Of a stretch of DNA of 56,939 bases, positions 27,341 to 35,815 are shown piece by piece. Made by a program: the position numbers and the translations under genes. Positions within the stretch are counted from its first letter, which is position 1. Every line of letters begins with the position of its first letter. The stretch comes from Candidatus Nanopelagicales bacterium. Lineage in GTDB: Bacteria; Actinomycetota; Actinomycetes; S36-B12; CAIYMF01. The stretch is from assembly GCA_025456015.1 (NCBI GenBank), contig JALOLK010000002.1, positions 1 to 56,939 of the forward strand. The letters run 5' to 3'. The notes below the pieces were generated by a model. It was not told the origin of the DNA. It was given only the letters and a program-made list of their open reading frames with translations, and did not search any database.

Positions 27341-28333
27341 GTGATCGCCCCGCCATCCAGCCTCGTCCTGCTCGCCCCGCTGGCCGAGGAGGAGACCCCG
27401 CCCACGGGCTGGTGGGACGGCGCCTGGGGGGTGGCGCTGACCGTCGTGCTCATCATGGTGGTGGCGGCGGTGGCCCACTCCATCACCGCCGCGGTGATCA
27501 ACCGCGCCGTGAAGCGGTGGATCACCAGCGGTCGCAGCCGCGCGGACTCGATGGTCGACAACCCCGAGGAGACCGTCGAGCTGCAGGCGATGATCATGTC
27601 GCAGCGCCGCGAGCAGCGGGCCAGGGCCGTGGGCCAGCTCGCCCGCAACACGATCGCCCTGATGATCTGGGGCACCGCGATCCTGCTCGCGCTGACCGAG
27701 CTGGGCATCAACATCACCCCGCTGCTGGCCAGCGCGGGTGTGCTCGGCGTCGCGCTGGGCTTCGGCGCCCAGACGCTGGTGAAGGACTACCTGTCGGGCT
27801 TCTTCCTCATCGTCGAGGACCAGTACGGCGTGGGTGACCTGGTCGACCTGGGCCCGGTGATCGGCACGGTCGAGGAGGTGACGCTGCGGGTCACCCGCGT
27901 CCGCGACATGACCGGGGTGGTCTGGTACGTCCGCAACGGCGAGATCCTGCGCGTGGCCAACCAGTCGCAGGGCTGGACGATGGCCTCGGCGGTCATCCCG
28001 GTGGCCTACGACGCCAACCTCGAGCAGCTGCGCCAGATCATCACCGAGGTCGGCACCGAGATGGCCAGCGACCCGGAGACCAGCCAGATGATGCTCGGCC
28101 GGCCCACGTTCGCCGGGGTGGACGCGGTGTCCGGCGAGGCGATCTACGTGCGGTTCCTCGCCAAGGCCCGGGCCAGCCAGCAGGTCCCGCTCACCCGCGA
28201 GCTGCGCGAGCGGCTCAAGGTCGCCTTCGACCGCCACGGCATCGTCGTGCCGATCCTGGCCCGGCCCGTCCAGTACAACCCGGACGGCACGCCGCTGCCG
28301 CCGGGCAGCCCGCCGCCCGCCGCACCCCGCTGA
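27341..28333 (+). CDS. Small-conductance mechanosensitive channel (MscS family)
   Basis: 330 residues. Three transmembrane helices (about 28-48, 100-120, 124-142); the third is the glycine/alanine-rich pore helix GVLGVALGFGAQTLVKDYLSG written here only in part as ALGFGAQTLVKD. The beta domain follows with QYGVGDLVDLG and VRNGEILRVANQS. It releases solutes at hypo-osmotic shock. The C terminus is a short Pro-rich tail. GTG 27341 is probably leaderless (TAGGCT upstream). Confidence 0.92.
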   Translation: MIAPPSSLVLLAPLAEEETPPTGWWDGAWGVALTVVLIMVVAAVAHSITAAVINRAVKRWITSGRSRADSMVDNPEETVELQAMIMSQRREQRARAVGQLARNTIALMIWGTAILLALTELGINITPLLASAGVLGVALGFGAQTLVKDYLSGFFLIVEDQYGVGDLVDLGPVIGTVEEVTLRVTRVRDMTGVVWYVRNGEILRVANQSQGWTMASAVIPVAYDANLEQLRQIITEVGTEMASDPETSQMMLGRPTFAGVDAVSGEAIYVRFLAKARASQQVPLTRELRERLKVAFDRHGIVVPILARPVQYNPDGTPLPPGSPPPAAPR

Positions 28334-28409
28334 TCCCCCGCGCCCACGCCCCGCCGGCCGGGTGGGCCGCGCGGGTTGCGAACCGGCGCCCGCACCCCAG
28401 ACTGGCCCC

Positions 28410-30005
28410 GTGACCGACCCGAGCACCGCCCCGAGCGCCGGCCCGACCCCGCTGCGCGCCCAGCCCGGCCGGGACGGGGCTGCCAAGCGCTGCCTGGTCA
28501 CCGGCGCGACCGGCTACGTCGGCGGGCGGCTGGTGCCCGAGCTGCTGGCGGCCGGCTACCGCGTGCGGGTGCTCGCCCGATCGCCGGAGAAGCTGCGCGA
28601 CCTGCCCTGGCGCGACGCGGTCGAGGTCGTGCGGGGCGACGCGGGGGACCCCGCGGCGCTGGCCGTCGCGACGGCCGACGTCGACGTCGCCTACTACCTG
28701 GTCCACGCCATCGGCGCCGGCGCCGACTTCGACGCCATCGAGGTCCGCGTCGCGCGGGCCTTCGCCACGGCCGCGCGTGCGGCCGGCGTGGGCCGCATCG
28801 TCTACCTCGGCGGCATGGCGCCCGCCGACCAGGCGCTCTCCGAGCACCTGCGCTCCCGGGCCGAGGTCGGGCGCATCCTGCTGGAGTCGGGCGTGCCGAC
28901 CGTGGCGCTCGGCGCGGGCACGGTGATCGGCTCGGGCTCGCTGTCGTTCGAGATGCTGCGCTACCTCACCGAGCGGCTGCCGGTCATGATCACGCCCCGG
29001 TGGGTGCGCACGCGGATCCAGCCGATCGCCATCCGCGACGTGCTGCGCTACCTCGTCGCCTGTGCCGAGCTGCCCCCGGAGGTGAACCGGGCCTTCGACA
29101 TCGGCGGCCCGGACGTGCTCACCTACGAGGAGATGATGCAGCGGTTCGCCGTCGTCGCCGGGCTCAAGCGCCGCCGCATCCTGCCGGTCTCGGTGCTGCA
29201 GCCGGAGCTGTCCGCGCGGTGGGTCGGCCTGGTCACCCCGGTGCCCAGCGCGACCGCCCGCCCGCTGGTCGCGTCCCTGCGCAACGAGGTGGTGTGCGCC
29301 GACGACGACATCCGCCGGTCCATCCCCGACCCCCCCGGCGGGCTGCTCGGCTTCGACGAGTCGGTCCGGCTGGCCCTGCAGCGGGTCAAGGACGCCGAGG
29401 TCGCCACCCGCTGGTCGGATGCCTCACCGCGGGGGGTCCCGAGCGACCCGCTGCCCTCGGACCCCGACTGGGCCGGCGGGACGCTCTTCACCGACGACCG
29501 CAGCGCGGAGGTACCGGCGTCACCGGAGGCGCTGTGGTCGGTCGTCGCCTCGATCGGCGGGGACAACGGCTGGTACTCGCTGCCCTGGGCGTGGGAGGTG
29601 CGCGGTGGGTTCGACCGGCTGATCGGCGGCCCCGGGCTGCGCCGCGGCCGGCGCCACCCGACGCAGCTGCACGTCGGGGAGGCCGTCGACTTCTGGCGCG
29701 TCGAGGAGGTCGTGCCGGGCCGGCTGCTGCGCCTGCGCGCCGAGATGAAGGTCCCCGGCCTGGCGTGGCTGGAGTTCCACGTCGCACCGGCGCCCGGCCA
29801 GCCCGCCGAGGGGGCGCGCCGCGCCACGTTGCGCCAGCGCGCCACCTTCTTCCCGCGCGGGCTGGCCGGCAACGCCTACTGGCACGCGGTGCTGCCCTTC
29901 CACGGCCTGGTGTTCCCCGCGATGCTGCGCCGGATCTCGGCCGAGGCCGTGCGCCGTGAGCGGGCTGGCCCGGCGACCACCGACCGGACGCCCGCGCCGG
30001 CCTGA
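28410..30005 (+). CDS. NAD(P)-binding epimerase-like protein with C-terminal DUF2867 domain
   Basis: 531 residues. Residues about 25-320 form an atypical short-chain dehydrogenase fold: VTGATGYVGGRLVPELL is the dinucleotide loop, but the Ser-Tyr-Lys catalytic set of true epimerases is not evident. Residues about 370-515 match DUF2867, a START/SRPBCC-like hydrophobic-ligand domain (NGWYSLPWAWEVRG, FWRVEEVVPGRLLRLRAEM). The family is common in actinobacteria and uncharacterised. GTG 28410 has CAGACT exactly six bases upstream, indicating a leaderless start. Confidence 0.87.
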   Translation: MTDPSTAPSAGPTPLRAQPGRDGAAKRCLVTGATGYVGGRLVPELLAAGYRVRVLARSPEKLRDLPWRDAVEVVRGDAGDPAALAVATADVDVAYYLVHAIGAGADFDAIEVRVARAFATAARAAGVGRIVYLGGMAPADQALSEHLRSRAEVGRILLESGVPTVALGAGTVIGSGSLSFEMLRYLTERLPVMITPRWVRTRIQPIAIRDVLRYLVACAELPPEVNRAFDIGGPDVLTYEEMMQRFAVVAGLKRRRILPVSVLQPELSARWVGLVTPVPSATARPLVASLRNEVVCADDDIRRSIPDPPGGLLGFDESVRLALQRVKDAEVATRWSDASPRGVPSDPLPSDPDWAGGTLFTDDRSAEVPASPEALWSVVASIGGDNGWYSLPWAWEVRGGFDRLIGGPGLRRGRRHPTQLHVGEAVDFWRVEEVVPGRLLRLRAEMKVPGLAWLEFHVAPAPGQPAEGARRATLRQRATFFPRGLAGNAYWHAVLPFHGLVFPAMLRRISAEAVRRERAGPATTDRTPAPA

Positions 30006-30054
30006 CCTGCAGGCTCGACGCGGGCCTCCGGCTCCCCCTCGGGCTCCCCCTCCG

Positions 30055-30549
30055 TCACGGCCTTCCACCGCTCTCCAGGAACGCGGCCCTCCGGCCCAGC
30101 GCGGCGCCGTTGGCGTCGACCGGCGCGACCACCGGCAGCGCGGTCGGGGCCATCGTGTCGAACGGCGCCACCCGCCGGCCCAGCGCGGCGCCGTTGGCGT
30201 CGACCGGTCCGGCCAGCGTCACGCCGATCGGCAGCGCGGCCTCGATCGGGGCGACCCGACGGCCCAGGTTCAGTCCGTTCGCGTCGACCGGTCCGGCCAT
30301 CCGCGTGATGACGCTGGGCGCCACCGTCGTGGTCGCCTGGTCGTGCACCCAGGAGCCGGCGCCGAAGCCGACGGCCAGGCCCACCGTGCCGACCAGCACG
30401 CCCGTCAGCAGGGCGCGGCGCGATCGCCGCTCCTGCCGCACCTGCCGCTCGTACGCGGGCATGTCCCAGGACGCACGCAACGCCTCGTGGTGCTCGTCGG
30501 TGAGCACCTCGGGGACCGTGGCCTCGGGGAGCTTCGCTGTGGTTGTCAT
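30055..30549 (-). CDS. Single-span membrane protein with three 28-residue repeats, unknown function
   Basis: 164 residues. Hydrophilic N-terminal region (about 1-53) with a basic stretch RQVRQERRSRR, one transmembrane helix (LLTGVLVGTVGLAVGFGAGS), then an outer part made of three repeats, each starting VDANG and continuing xxLGRRxA. The period is exactly 28 residues (84 bases). GGAGGTG precedes ATG 30549; a second ATG at 30564 is in frame but its own site is poor. Divergent from the LuxR-family AAA regulator, with 129 bases between starts. No family recognised. Confidence 0.75.
   Translation of the reverse strand: MTTTAKLPEATVPEVLTDEHHEALRASWDMPAYERQVRQERRSRRALLTGVLVGTVGLAVGFGAGSWVHDQATTTVAPSVITRMAGPVDANGLNLGRRVAPIEAALPIGVTLAGPVDANGAALGRRVAPFDTMAPTALPVVAPVDANGAALGRRAAFLESGGRP
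30092..30298 (-). repeat. Three tandem 84-base repeats inside the membrane-protein gene
   Basis: The core GGCCCAGCGCGGCGCCGTTG recurs with its partner base positions 84 apart: CAGCGCGG at 30097 and 30181 and the diverged CAGGTTCA at 30265. The two downstream units are nearly identical in the core; the unit next to the membrane helix is more diverged. This is a coding minisatellite-like duplication. Confidence 0.85.
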
Positions 30550-30678
30550 CGTGCCCACCTCCATCTGCCTTCCACCTCCATGCTCGGGCCCCCGCGCCGG
30601 CAGCACTTCCGTGGAACTACCGGGATCCGGGACCTCCGACCGTGCCCCCCTCCCCCTCGCCGTGGGTACCGTGACGAC

Positions 30679-33513
30679 GTGCGCCGCGAGGGGAGCCGGC
30701 TGCTCGGCCGCTCCCGGGAGATGGCCGCCCTGCTGGCCCTGCTGGACTGGGCGGGGCGCGAGCGCGCCGATCCGCTGCTCGTGGTCGGCGAGGCCGGCAT
30801 GGGCAAGACCGCGCTGCTCGACGCGTTCGCCGCGACCGCCCGCCGCCGCGGAGCCCTGGTGGCCAGGGCCGCTGCCCCGGAGGGTGGCGACGTGAGCGCG
30901 TTCGCGGTGATCGAGGACCTCGCCCACGGCATGCCCGAGCACCTGGCCGAGCTGGCGCAGGACGACGCGCACCTGCTGCGCGCCCCATCGCGGGACGGCA
31001 CGACCGGCCCCGCCCCGGTCGCCGAGGCCCTCCTGCACCTGCTGGTGGCCGCCAGCGCGGACCAGCCCGTGGTCCTGCTCGTCGACGACGTGCACTGGGC
31101 CGACCCCGGGTCGCTGGCCGCGCTCTGCCTGGCCGTCGCCCGGCTCGGCCGCGACCGGGTGGCCGTGGTCGCCGCGGCCCGGCCGCGGCCCTCGGTGGAC
31201 CCCCGCCTGGCGGCCTGGGAACGGCTCGAGGTGGGGCCGCTCGCGCTCGTCGAGGCCACCGCCCTGCTGCGCCGGAGCCTGGCCGAGCGTGACGCCCCCG
31301 CCGTCAGCGACGAGCACCAGGCGGCCACGTTGGCCGAGGGGCTCGGCCGCTGCCCCCTGGCCCTGGTGGAGGCCGGCCGGCTGCTCACGGCCGGCCAGCT
31401 CGCCGGCGACGACCCACTGCCCGACCCGATGCCCCTCGCCGAACGCCTCGAGGCGGCGTGGGGCCACAGCTGGGCGGCACTGGCCGAGCCGACCCGGACG
31501 GCCCTGCTGGCGCTGGCCGTGGCCCAGGGCGCCGGCGGCGCCCTGACCGCCCGGGTGCTCGCCGACCTCGGCCTGGGCATGGACGCCCTCGACCCCGCGT
31601 CCGCCGACCGCCTGCTCGATCCTCGGGCCCCCAGCCGGGCGGGCGGGAGCCGCCTGGTCCACCCGCTCATCCGCGACGCCGTCCTGGCGTCGGCCGGGAT
31701 GCCGGCGGTGCGCGCCATGCACCTGCGGACCGCGGATGCCGCCGAGGCGCTCGGCCTGGCGCCGTCGGTCGTCATCACGCACCTCGTGGCGGCGGCGCAG
31801 CCCGGCGACGGCGCTGTGACGGGCCGACTCCTGGCCCAGGCCGAACGGGCCGAGGCAGCAGGCCTGGGCGATGCCGCGGCGCACGCCCTGCTGGCCGCGG
31901 CCGAGCTCGCCCTCACGGCGCCGGAGCGCTGCCGGCTGGCCGCGCGAGCGGCCCGCACCCTGACCGAGGTGGGGACGGCCGACACCACCGACGTCGGGCC
32001 GATCATCGCCCTCGCGGACCCATCGGCCCTCGAGCCGGAGGAGCGCTTCTGGGTGGAGTGGCTGCGCGCCGAGCACGGGGTCGGGGACCTCGCGCACTCC
32101 CAGCTGGCGCTGGAGCCCGTCCTGGCGCTGGCCGCCGAGCTCGACAGCCCGATGCTGGCGTGGATCCGGTTCGACGCGCTGAACAACGCGTGGTGCATGC
32201 TCGACGCGGAGGGCACCCTGCGCCACGCCGCGGCGATGCTCGCCCTGGCCGACGCGCCCGACGCTGACGCACCCGGGCGGATGCCCGCATGGGCGTGCCG
32301 CGGGGCGCATGCCCTGGCCCTGTTCCAGGTCGGGCAGGTCGGCGCCGCCGCCGCGGCCCTCGAGGCGATCCGCGAGGCCTCGCGGTGCTGGCGCCCCACC
32401 CCGGACGGGAACCTGGTCGAACGGGTGCAGGTGGCGGCTGCGGACGCGTACCTGGTCCAGCTGGATCCGTGGGTCGACGCCCGCTACGAGGAGCTCACCG
32501 CGCTGCTGGCCGCCGACCCCGGCCAGACCCTCGGAGCGCTGCGGATCATGCAGGCCGAGCGGGCATGCCGCCGTGGCCAGTTCCGGCGGGCACGTGCGCT
32601 GCTCGACGAGTCGCGGGCGCTGGGGTACGGCACGGGATCCCGGCCGTACTGGGTGTTCTGGCTGCTGGTCTCCGTGCGCGTCGCGGCGGCCCGCGGGGAG
32701 GCCGAGCTGGTAGCCCGGGCCGCCGACGAGCTGCACGCCCTCGCCGCGCGCCTGGCCTGGCCGCAGGCGGCGACGACCGCGAACCGGGCCCAGGGCCTGC
32801 TCGCCCTGGGCGAGGGCCGGCTCGACGAGGCGCTGGCCCACCTCGAGCCGCTCGTCGAGGTCCCCCTGCTCGGACGGGGTCCCTGGGACGACGTGCCGCT
32901 GGGCCGGGCGGACCTGGTCGAGGCCCTGGGCCGTGGCGGCGAGGCCGACCGGGCGCGTGCCGTCGCGGCCGCGCTGGTCCAGACCCTGGCCCCCTCGCCG
33001 GACCCGTACGCCCGGGCGCTCGTGGCGCGGGTCGAGGGGCTGACGGCTCGGGGCGAGGCGGCGGGCACGGCGTTCGCGGCGGCGATCGCAGCGTTCGACG
33101 AGGCCGGCGATCCGTTCGAGTCGGCCCGGACCCGGCTGCTGCTCGGCGAGCACCTGCGCCGCGCGCGGCGGGTCCAGGAGGCGCGCCGCGAGCTCCGGCT
33201 GGCAGCGGCGGCGTTCGAGCAGATGGGCCCGCAGGCCTGGGCGGCCCGCGCCCTCGGCGAGCTGCGTGCGACGCGCGCCAGCGTCCCCACGCGGACCCCG
33301 GATCCCCGGGTGGCCGATCCCCTGGCCGGCCTCACGCCGCAGGAGCGCCGTGTGGCCGAGGCCGTGGCGACCGGGGCGTCGGACCGCCAGGTCGCCGCGG
33401 AGCTGTTCCTGTCACCGCGGACGGTGGCGTTCCACCTGTCCGCGGTCTACCGCAAGCTCGGGATCTCCAGCCGGGCCGCGCTGGCCGCCCGGCTGGCACG
33501 ACCCCCGGCCTGA
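30679..33513 (+). CDS. LuxR-family transcriptional regulator with AAA ATPase domain (LAL type)
   Basis: 944 residues. N-terminal STAND-type ATPase: Walker A GEAGMGKT (K43), Walker B VVLLVDDVHWAD. The middle 500 residues are helical repeats typical of large ATP-binding LuxR regulators. The C-terminal 65 residues are a LuxR helix-turn-helix: LTPQERRVAEAVATGASDRQ then LSPRTVAFHLSAVYRKLG. GTG 30679 has TACCGT exactly six bases upstream and no ribosome-binding site. It is divergent from the repeat protein, which is therefore its best candidate target or signalling partner. Confidence 0.92.
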   Translation: MRREGSRLLGRSREMAALLALLDWAGRERADPLLVVGEAGMGKTALLDAFAATARRRGALVARAAAPEGGDVSAFAVIEDLAHGMPEHLAELAQDDAHLLRAPSRDGTTGPAPVAEALLHLLVAASADQPVVLLVDDVHWADPGSLAALCLAVARLGRDRVAVVAAARPRPSVDPRLAAWERLEVGPLALVEATALLRRSLAERDAPAVSDEHQAATLAEGLGRCPLALVEAGRLLTAGQLAGDDPLPDPMPLAERLEAAWGHSWAALAEPTRTALLALAVAQGAGGALTARVLADLGLGMDALDPASADRLLDPRAPSRAGGSRLVHPLIRDAVLASAGMPAVRAMHLRTADAAEALGLAPSVVITHLVAAAQPGDGAVTGRLLAQAERAEAAGLGDAAAHALLAAAELALTAPERCRLAARAARTLTEVGTADTTDVGPIIALADPSALEPEERFWVEWLRAEHGVGDLAHSQLALEPVLALAAELDSPMLAWIRFDALNNAWCMLDAEGTLRHAAAMLALADAPDADAPGRMPAWACRGAHALALFQVGQVGAAAAALEAIREASRCWRPTPDGNLVERVQVAAADAYLVQLDPWVDARYEELTALLAADPGQTLGALRIMQAERACRRGQFRRARALLDESRALGYGTGSRPYWVFWLLVSVRVAAARGEAELVARAADELHALAARLAWPQAATTANRAQGLLALGEGRLDEALAHLEPLVEVPLLGRGPWDDVPLGRADLVEALGRGGEADRARAVAAALVQTLAPSPDPYARALVARVEGLTARGEAAGTAFAAAIAAFDEAGDPFESARTRLLLGEHLRRARRVQEARRELRLAAAAFEQMGPQAWAARALGELRATRASVPTRTPDPRVADPLAGLTPQERRVAEAVATGASDRQVAAELFLSPRTVAFHLSAVYRKLGISSRAALAARLARPPA

Positions 33514-33515
33514 TC

Positions 33516-33535
33516 GCCCCCGATCCCGCGGGGGC
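33516..33535 (+). terminator. Hairpin after the LuxR-family gene
   Basis: GCCCCC (33516-33521) and GGGGGC (33530-33535) with an eight-base loop, immediately after the stop codon. Likely contributes to termination. Confidence 0.45.
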
Positions 33536-33591
33536 TCCCGTCGCGCGGATCTGCTCCCGTCAGAACGGGAGAGGATCGGCCGAGCGGGAGC
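33534..33591. repeat. Nested inverted repeats between convergent genes
   Basis: Inner hairpin CTCCCGT-CAGA-ACGGGAG (33554-33571) lies inside outer arms GCTCCCG (33534-33540) and CGGGAGC (33585-33591). GCTCCCGTC is also directly repeated at 33534 and 33553. It separates the LuxR-family gene from the convergent globin gene, so a bidirectional terminator is the simplest reading. The GATCTGCTC stretch resembles the large inverted repeat near 40.5 kb. Confidence 0.5.
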
Positions 33592-33620
33592 ACCTGCGGG
33601 AGGATGGACGGGCGTGTCGG

Positions 33621-34037
33621 TCAGGCCGGGCCGGGGTAGGGCTCGGTGTTCACCATCGAGTACGCCGCCCGCGTGAAGTACTCCCAGAGCTCGTGCTCGT
33701 CGGCGGGCGACAGGGCGAACTCGGCCACGCAGGTGTCCAGCGCGTGGCGCATGTGCCGCAGCCAGGCGTCGTGCGCGCCGGCGTCGACCGGGTACGGGGC
33801 GTGGCGCATCCGCAGCCGCGGGTGCCCGCGCTCCTGCGAGTAGGTGGTCGGACCGCCCCAGTACTGCTCGAGGAACAGCTGCAGCCGCTCGGCGGCCGGG
33901 CCGAGGTCCTCCTCGGGGTACAGCGAGCGCAACGCGGCGTCCCCGGCCACCCCGGCGTAGAACGTGCCGACGAGCCGGTCGAAGAACGCGTGGCCCCCGA
34001 ACCGGTCGAACGGGGTCTGCGTCCCAGAGGCATCCAC
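33621..34037 (-). CDS. glbO: Group 2 truncated haemoglobin
   Basis: 138 residues. PFDRFGGHAFFDRLVGTFYAG opens the fold with the phenylalanine cluster; SLYPEEDLGPAAERLQLFL and QYWGGPTTYSQERGHPRLR carry the conserved tryptophan-glycine turn and the proximal histidine H in RMRHAP is at the expected place. These globins bind oxygen and may detoxify reactive species. GTG 34037 is chosen by family length and because TAGATT lies eight bases upstream; a GTG at 34079 would add 14 residues. Divergent from the GH13 gene (62 bases). Confidence 0.9.
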   Translation of the reverse strand: MDASGTQTPFDRFGGHAFFDRLVGTFYAGVAGDAALRSLYPEEDLGPAAERLQLFLEQYWGGPTTYSQERGHPRLRMRHAPYPVDAGAHDAWLRHMRHALDTCVAEFALSPADEHELWEYFTRAAYSMVNTEPYPGPA

Positions 34038-34099
34038 GGGACGCGAATCTAGCCCCGCGCCCCACCACGTGACGAACACGGCCCGAGGCGACAGGATGC

Positions 34100-35794
34100 A
34101 TGCTCGTGCCGATCACCAACGATGCCGACTGGTGGCGCAACGCCGTCATCTACCAGATCTACCCCAAGTCCTGGGCCGACGCCGACGGCGACGGCTTCGG
34201 CGACATCGCCGGGATCCGGGCGCACCTGCCGCACCTGGCCCGCCTGGGCGTCGACGCGATCTGGATCTCCCCGTGGTACCGCTCGCCGCAGTCCGACGGG
34301 GGGTACGACGTCAGCGACTACCGCGACATCGACCCGATCTTCGGCGACGTCGCCTCGGCGACCGCGCTGGTCGACGAGGCCCACGACCTGGGCATCAAGG
34401 TCATCGTCGACATCGTGCCCAACCACACCTCCAGCCAGCACCGGTTCTTCCAGGAGCTGCTGGCCAGTGGACCGGGCTCCGACGCCTGGGCGCGCTACCA
34501 CTGCCTGCCCGGCCGCGACGGGGGCGCGACCCCGCCCAACGCATGGGAGTCGGTGTTCGGCGGCCCGGCGTGGAGCCCGATCCCCGGACCGGACGGGACG
34601 CCCACCGGCTGGTGGTACCTGCACCTGTTCGACGCCTCGCAGCCCGACCTGCACTGGGACCACCCCGACGTGCACGCCGAGTTCCTCGACACCCTGCGCT
34701 TCTGGTTCGACCGTGGCGTCGACGGGTTCCGCATCGACGTCGCGATGGGCCTGGTGAAGGCCCCGGGCTACCCGCCGATGCCGCCCCAGCACGGCGACCG
34801 CCATCAGCTGCTCGACGAGGTGACCGACGAGCCCATGTGGGACCAGCCCGGCGTGCACGACATCTGGCGCGAGTGGCGCCGCGTGGCCAACCAGTACCAG
34901 CCCCCGCGCGCGTTCGTGGGCGAGGTCTGGGTCGCCACCGCACACGCCCACGCGGCCTACCTGCGCCCCGACGAGCTGCACACGGCCTTCAACTTCCACC
35001 ACCTCAAGGCGCCGTGGAACGGCGCCGAGCTGCGCCGTGTGGTGGACCACTCGCTGTACGAGGCGGGCCTCGTCGGCGCGCCCACGACCTGGGTGCTGGA
35101 GAACCACGACGTGCCACGCGTGCGCACCCGGTTCGGCCTCGAGGCGGCCGGCGCGGCGCTGCCGAGCACCAACACCGCCCAGCTGCCGACGCTGGAGCCC
35201 GACGACGCGCGTGGCGTGGCCCGGGCGCGGGCCGCGCTGGTCTTCATGCTCGGCCTGCCCGGCTCCGCGTACCTCTACCAGGGCCAGGAGCTGGGCCTGC
35301 CCGAGGTGCTCGACCTGCCCGCCGACGTCCGCCAGGACCCGGCCTTCCGCCGCACGAACGGCGCCGAGGGCTTCCGCGACGGCTGCCGGGTGCCGATCCC
35401 GTGGACCCCGGACGGGCCCTCGTTCGGGTTCTCCCCCACCGGCGCGAGCTGGCTGCCGATGCCGGCGGACTGGGGCCCCCTGAGCGTGCAGGCGCAGCAG
35501 GGCGACCCCACCTCGATGCTCGAGCTGACCCGCCGCGCGCTGCGGGCGCGCCGGGCCGAGCCGGCCCTCGGCGACGGCGACCTCACCTGGGTCTCGGGGC
35601 TGACCGATGCCTGCCTGGTCCTGCGCCGGCCGGCGGGCGCCGGGGATCCGCACGTGCTCGTCGCGATGAACCTCGGCGACACCCCGGCCGTGGTCGACGC
35701 CGAGTCGGTGCTGCTCACCAGTGCCGGGGACCTCGAGCCCGCCGAGGGCGGCGGCTTCGTGCTGCCGCCCGACACGGCCGCCTGGCTGCGCTGA
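34100..35794 (+). CDS. Alpha-glucosidase / oligo-glucosidase (GH13)
   Basis: 564 residues. The four GH13 regions are present: DIVPNH, GFRIDVAMG (nucleophile D213), GEVW (acid/base E275) and ENHDVPR (third acid D337). VIYQIYPKSWADADGDGFGD is the usual start of the barrel in intracellular oligo-1,6- and alpha-glucosidases. No signal peptide. It should split glucose from maltodextrin, sucrose-like or isomalto sugars; the exact linkage cannot be read. No sugar transporter or LacI regulator lies beside it. Confidence 0.92.
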   Translation: MLVPITNDADWWRNAVIYQIYPKSWADADGDGFGDIAGIRAHLPHLARLGVDAIWISPWYRSPQSDGGYDVSDYRDIDPIFGDVASATALVDEAHDLGIKVIVDIVPNHTSSQHRFFQELLASGPGSDAWARYHCLPGRDGGATPPNAWESVFGGPAWSPIPGPDGTPTGWWYLHLFDASQPDLHWDHPDVHAEFLDTLRFWFDRGVDGFRIDVAMGLVKAPGYPPMPPQHGDRHQLLDEVTDEPMWDQPGVHDIWREWRRVANQYQPPRAFVGEVWVATAHAHAAYLRPDELHTAFNFHHLKAPWNGAELRRVVDHSLYEAGLVGAPTTWVLENHDVPRVRTRFGLEAAGAALPSTNTAQLPTLEPDDARGVARARAALVFMLGLPGSAYLYQGQELGLPEVLDLPADVRQDPAFRRTNGAEGFRDGCRVPIPWTPDGPSFGFSPTGASWLPMPADWGPLSVQAQQGDPTSMLELTRRALRARRAEPALGDGDLTWVSGLTDACLVLRRPAGAGDPHVLVAMNLGDTPAVVDAESVLLTSAGDLEPAEGGGFVLPPDTAAWLR

Positions 35795-35815
35795 CTCCCC
35801 CGGCCGGGCGCGGCG

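Noticed and set aside
30092-30298. Three 84-base repeats as a possible CRISPR or integration array
   Set aside because: The period and frame are conserved as 28-residue protein repeats within a gene with a good ribosome-binding site; spacers are coding.
34038-34079. Longer N-terminus for the globin
   Set aside because: It would add 14 non-conserved residues and push into the promoter space of the divergent glucosidase gene.
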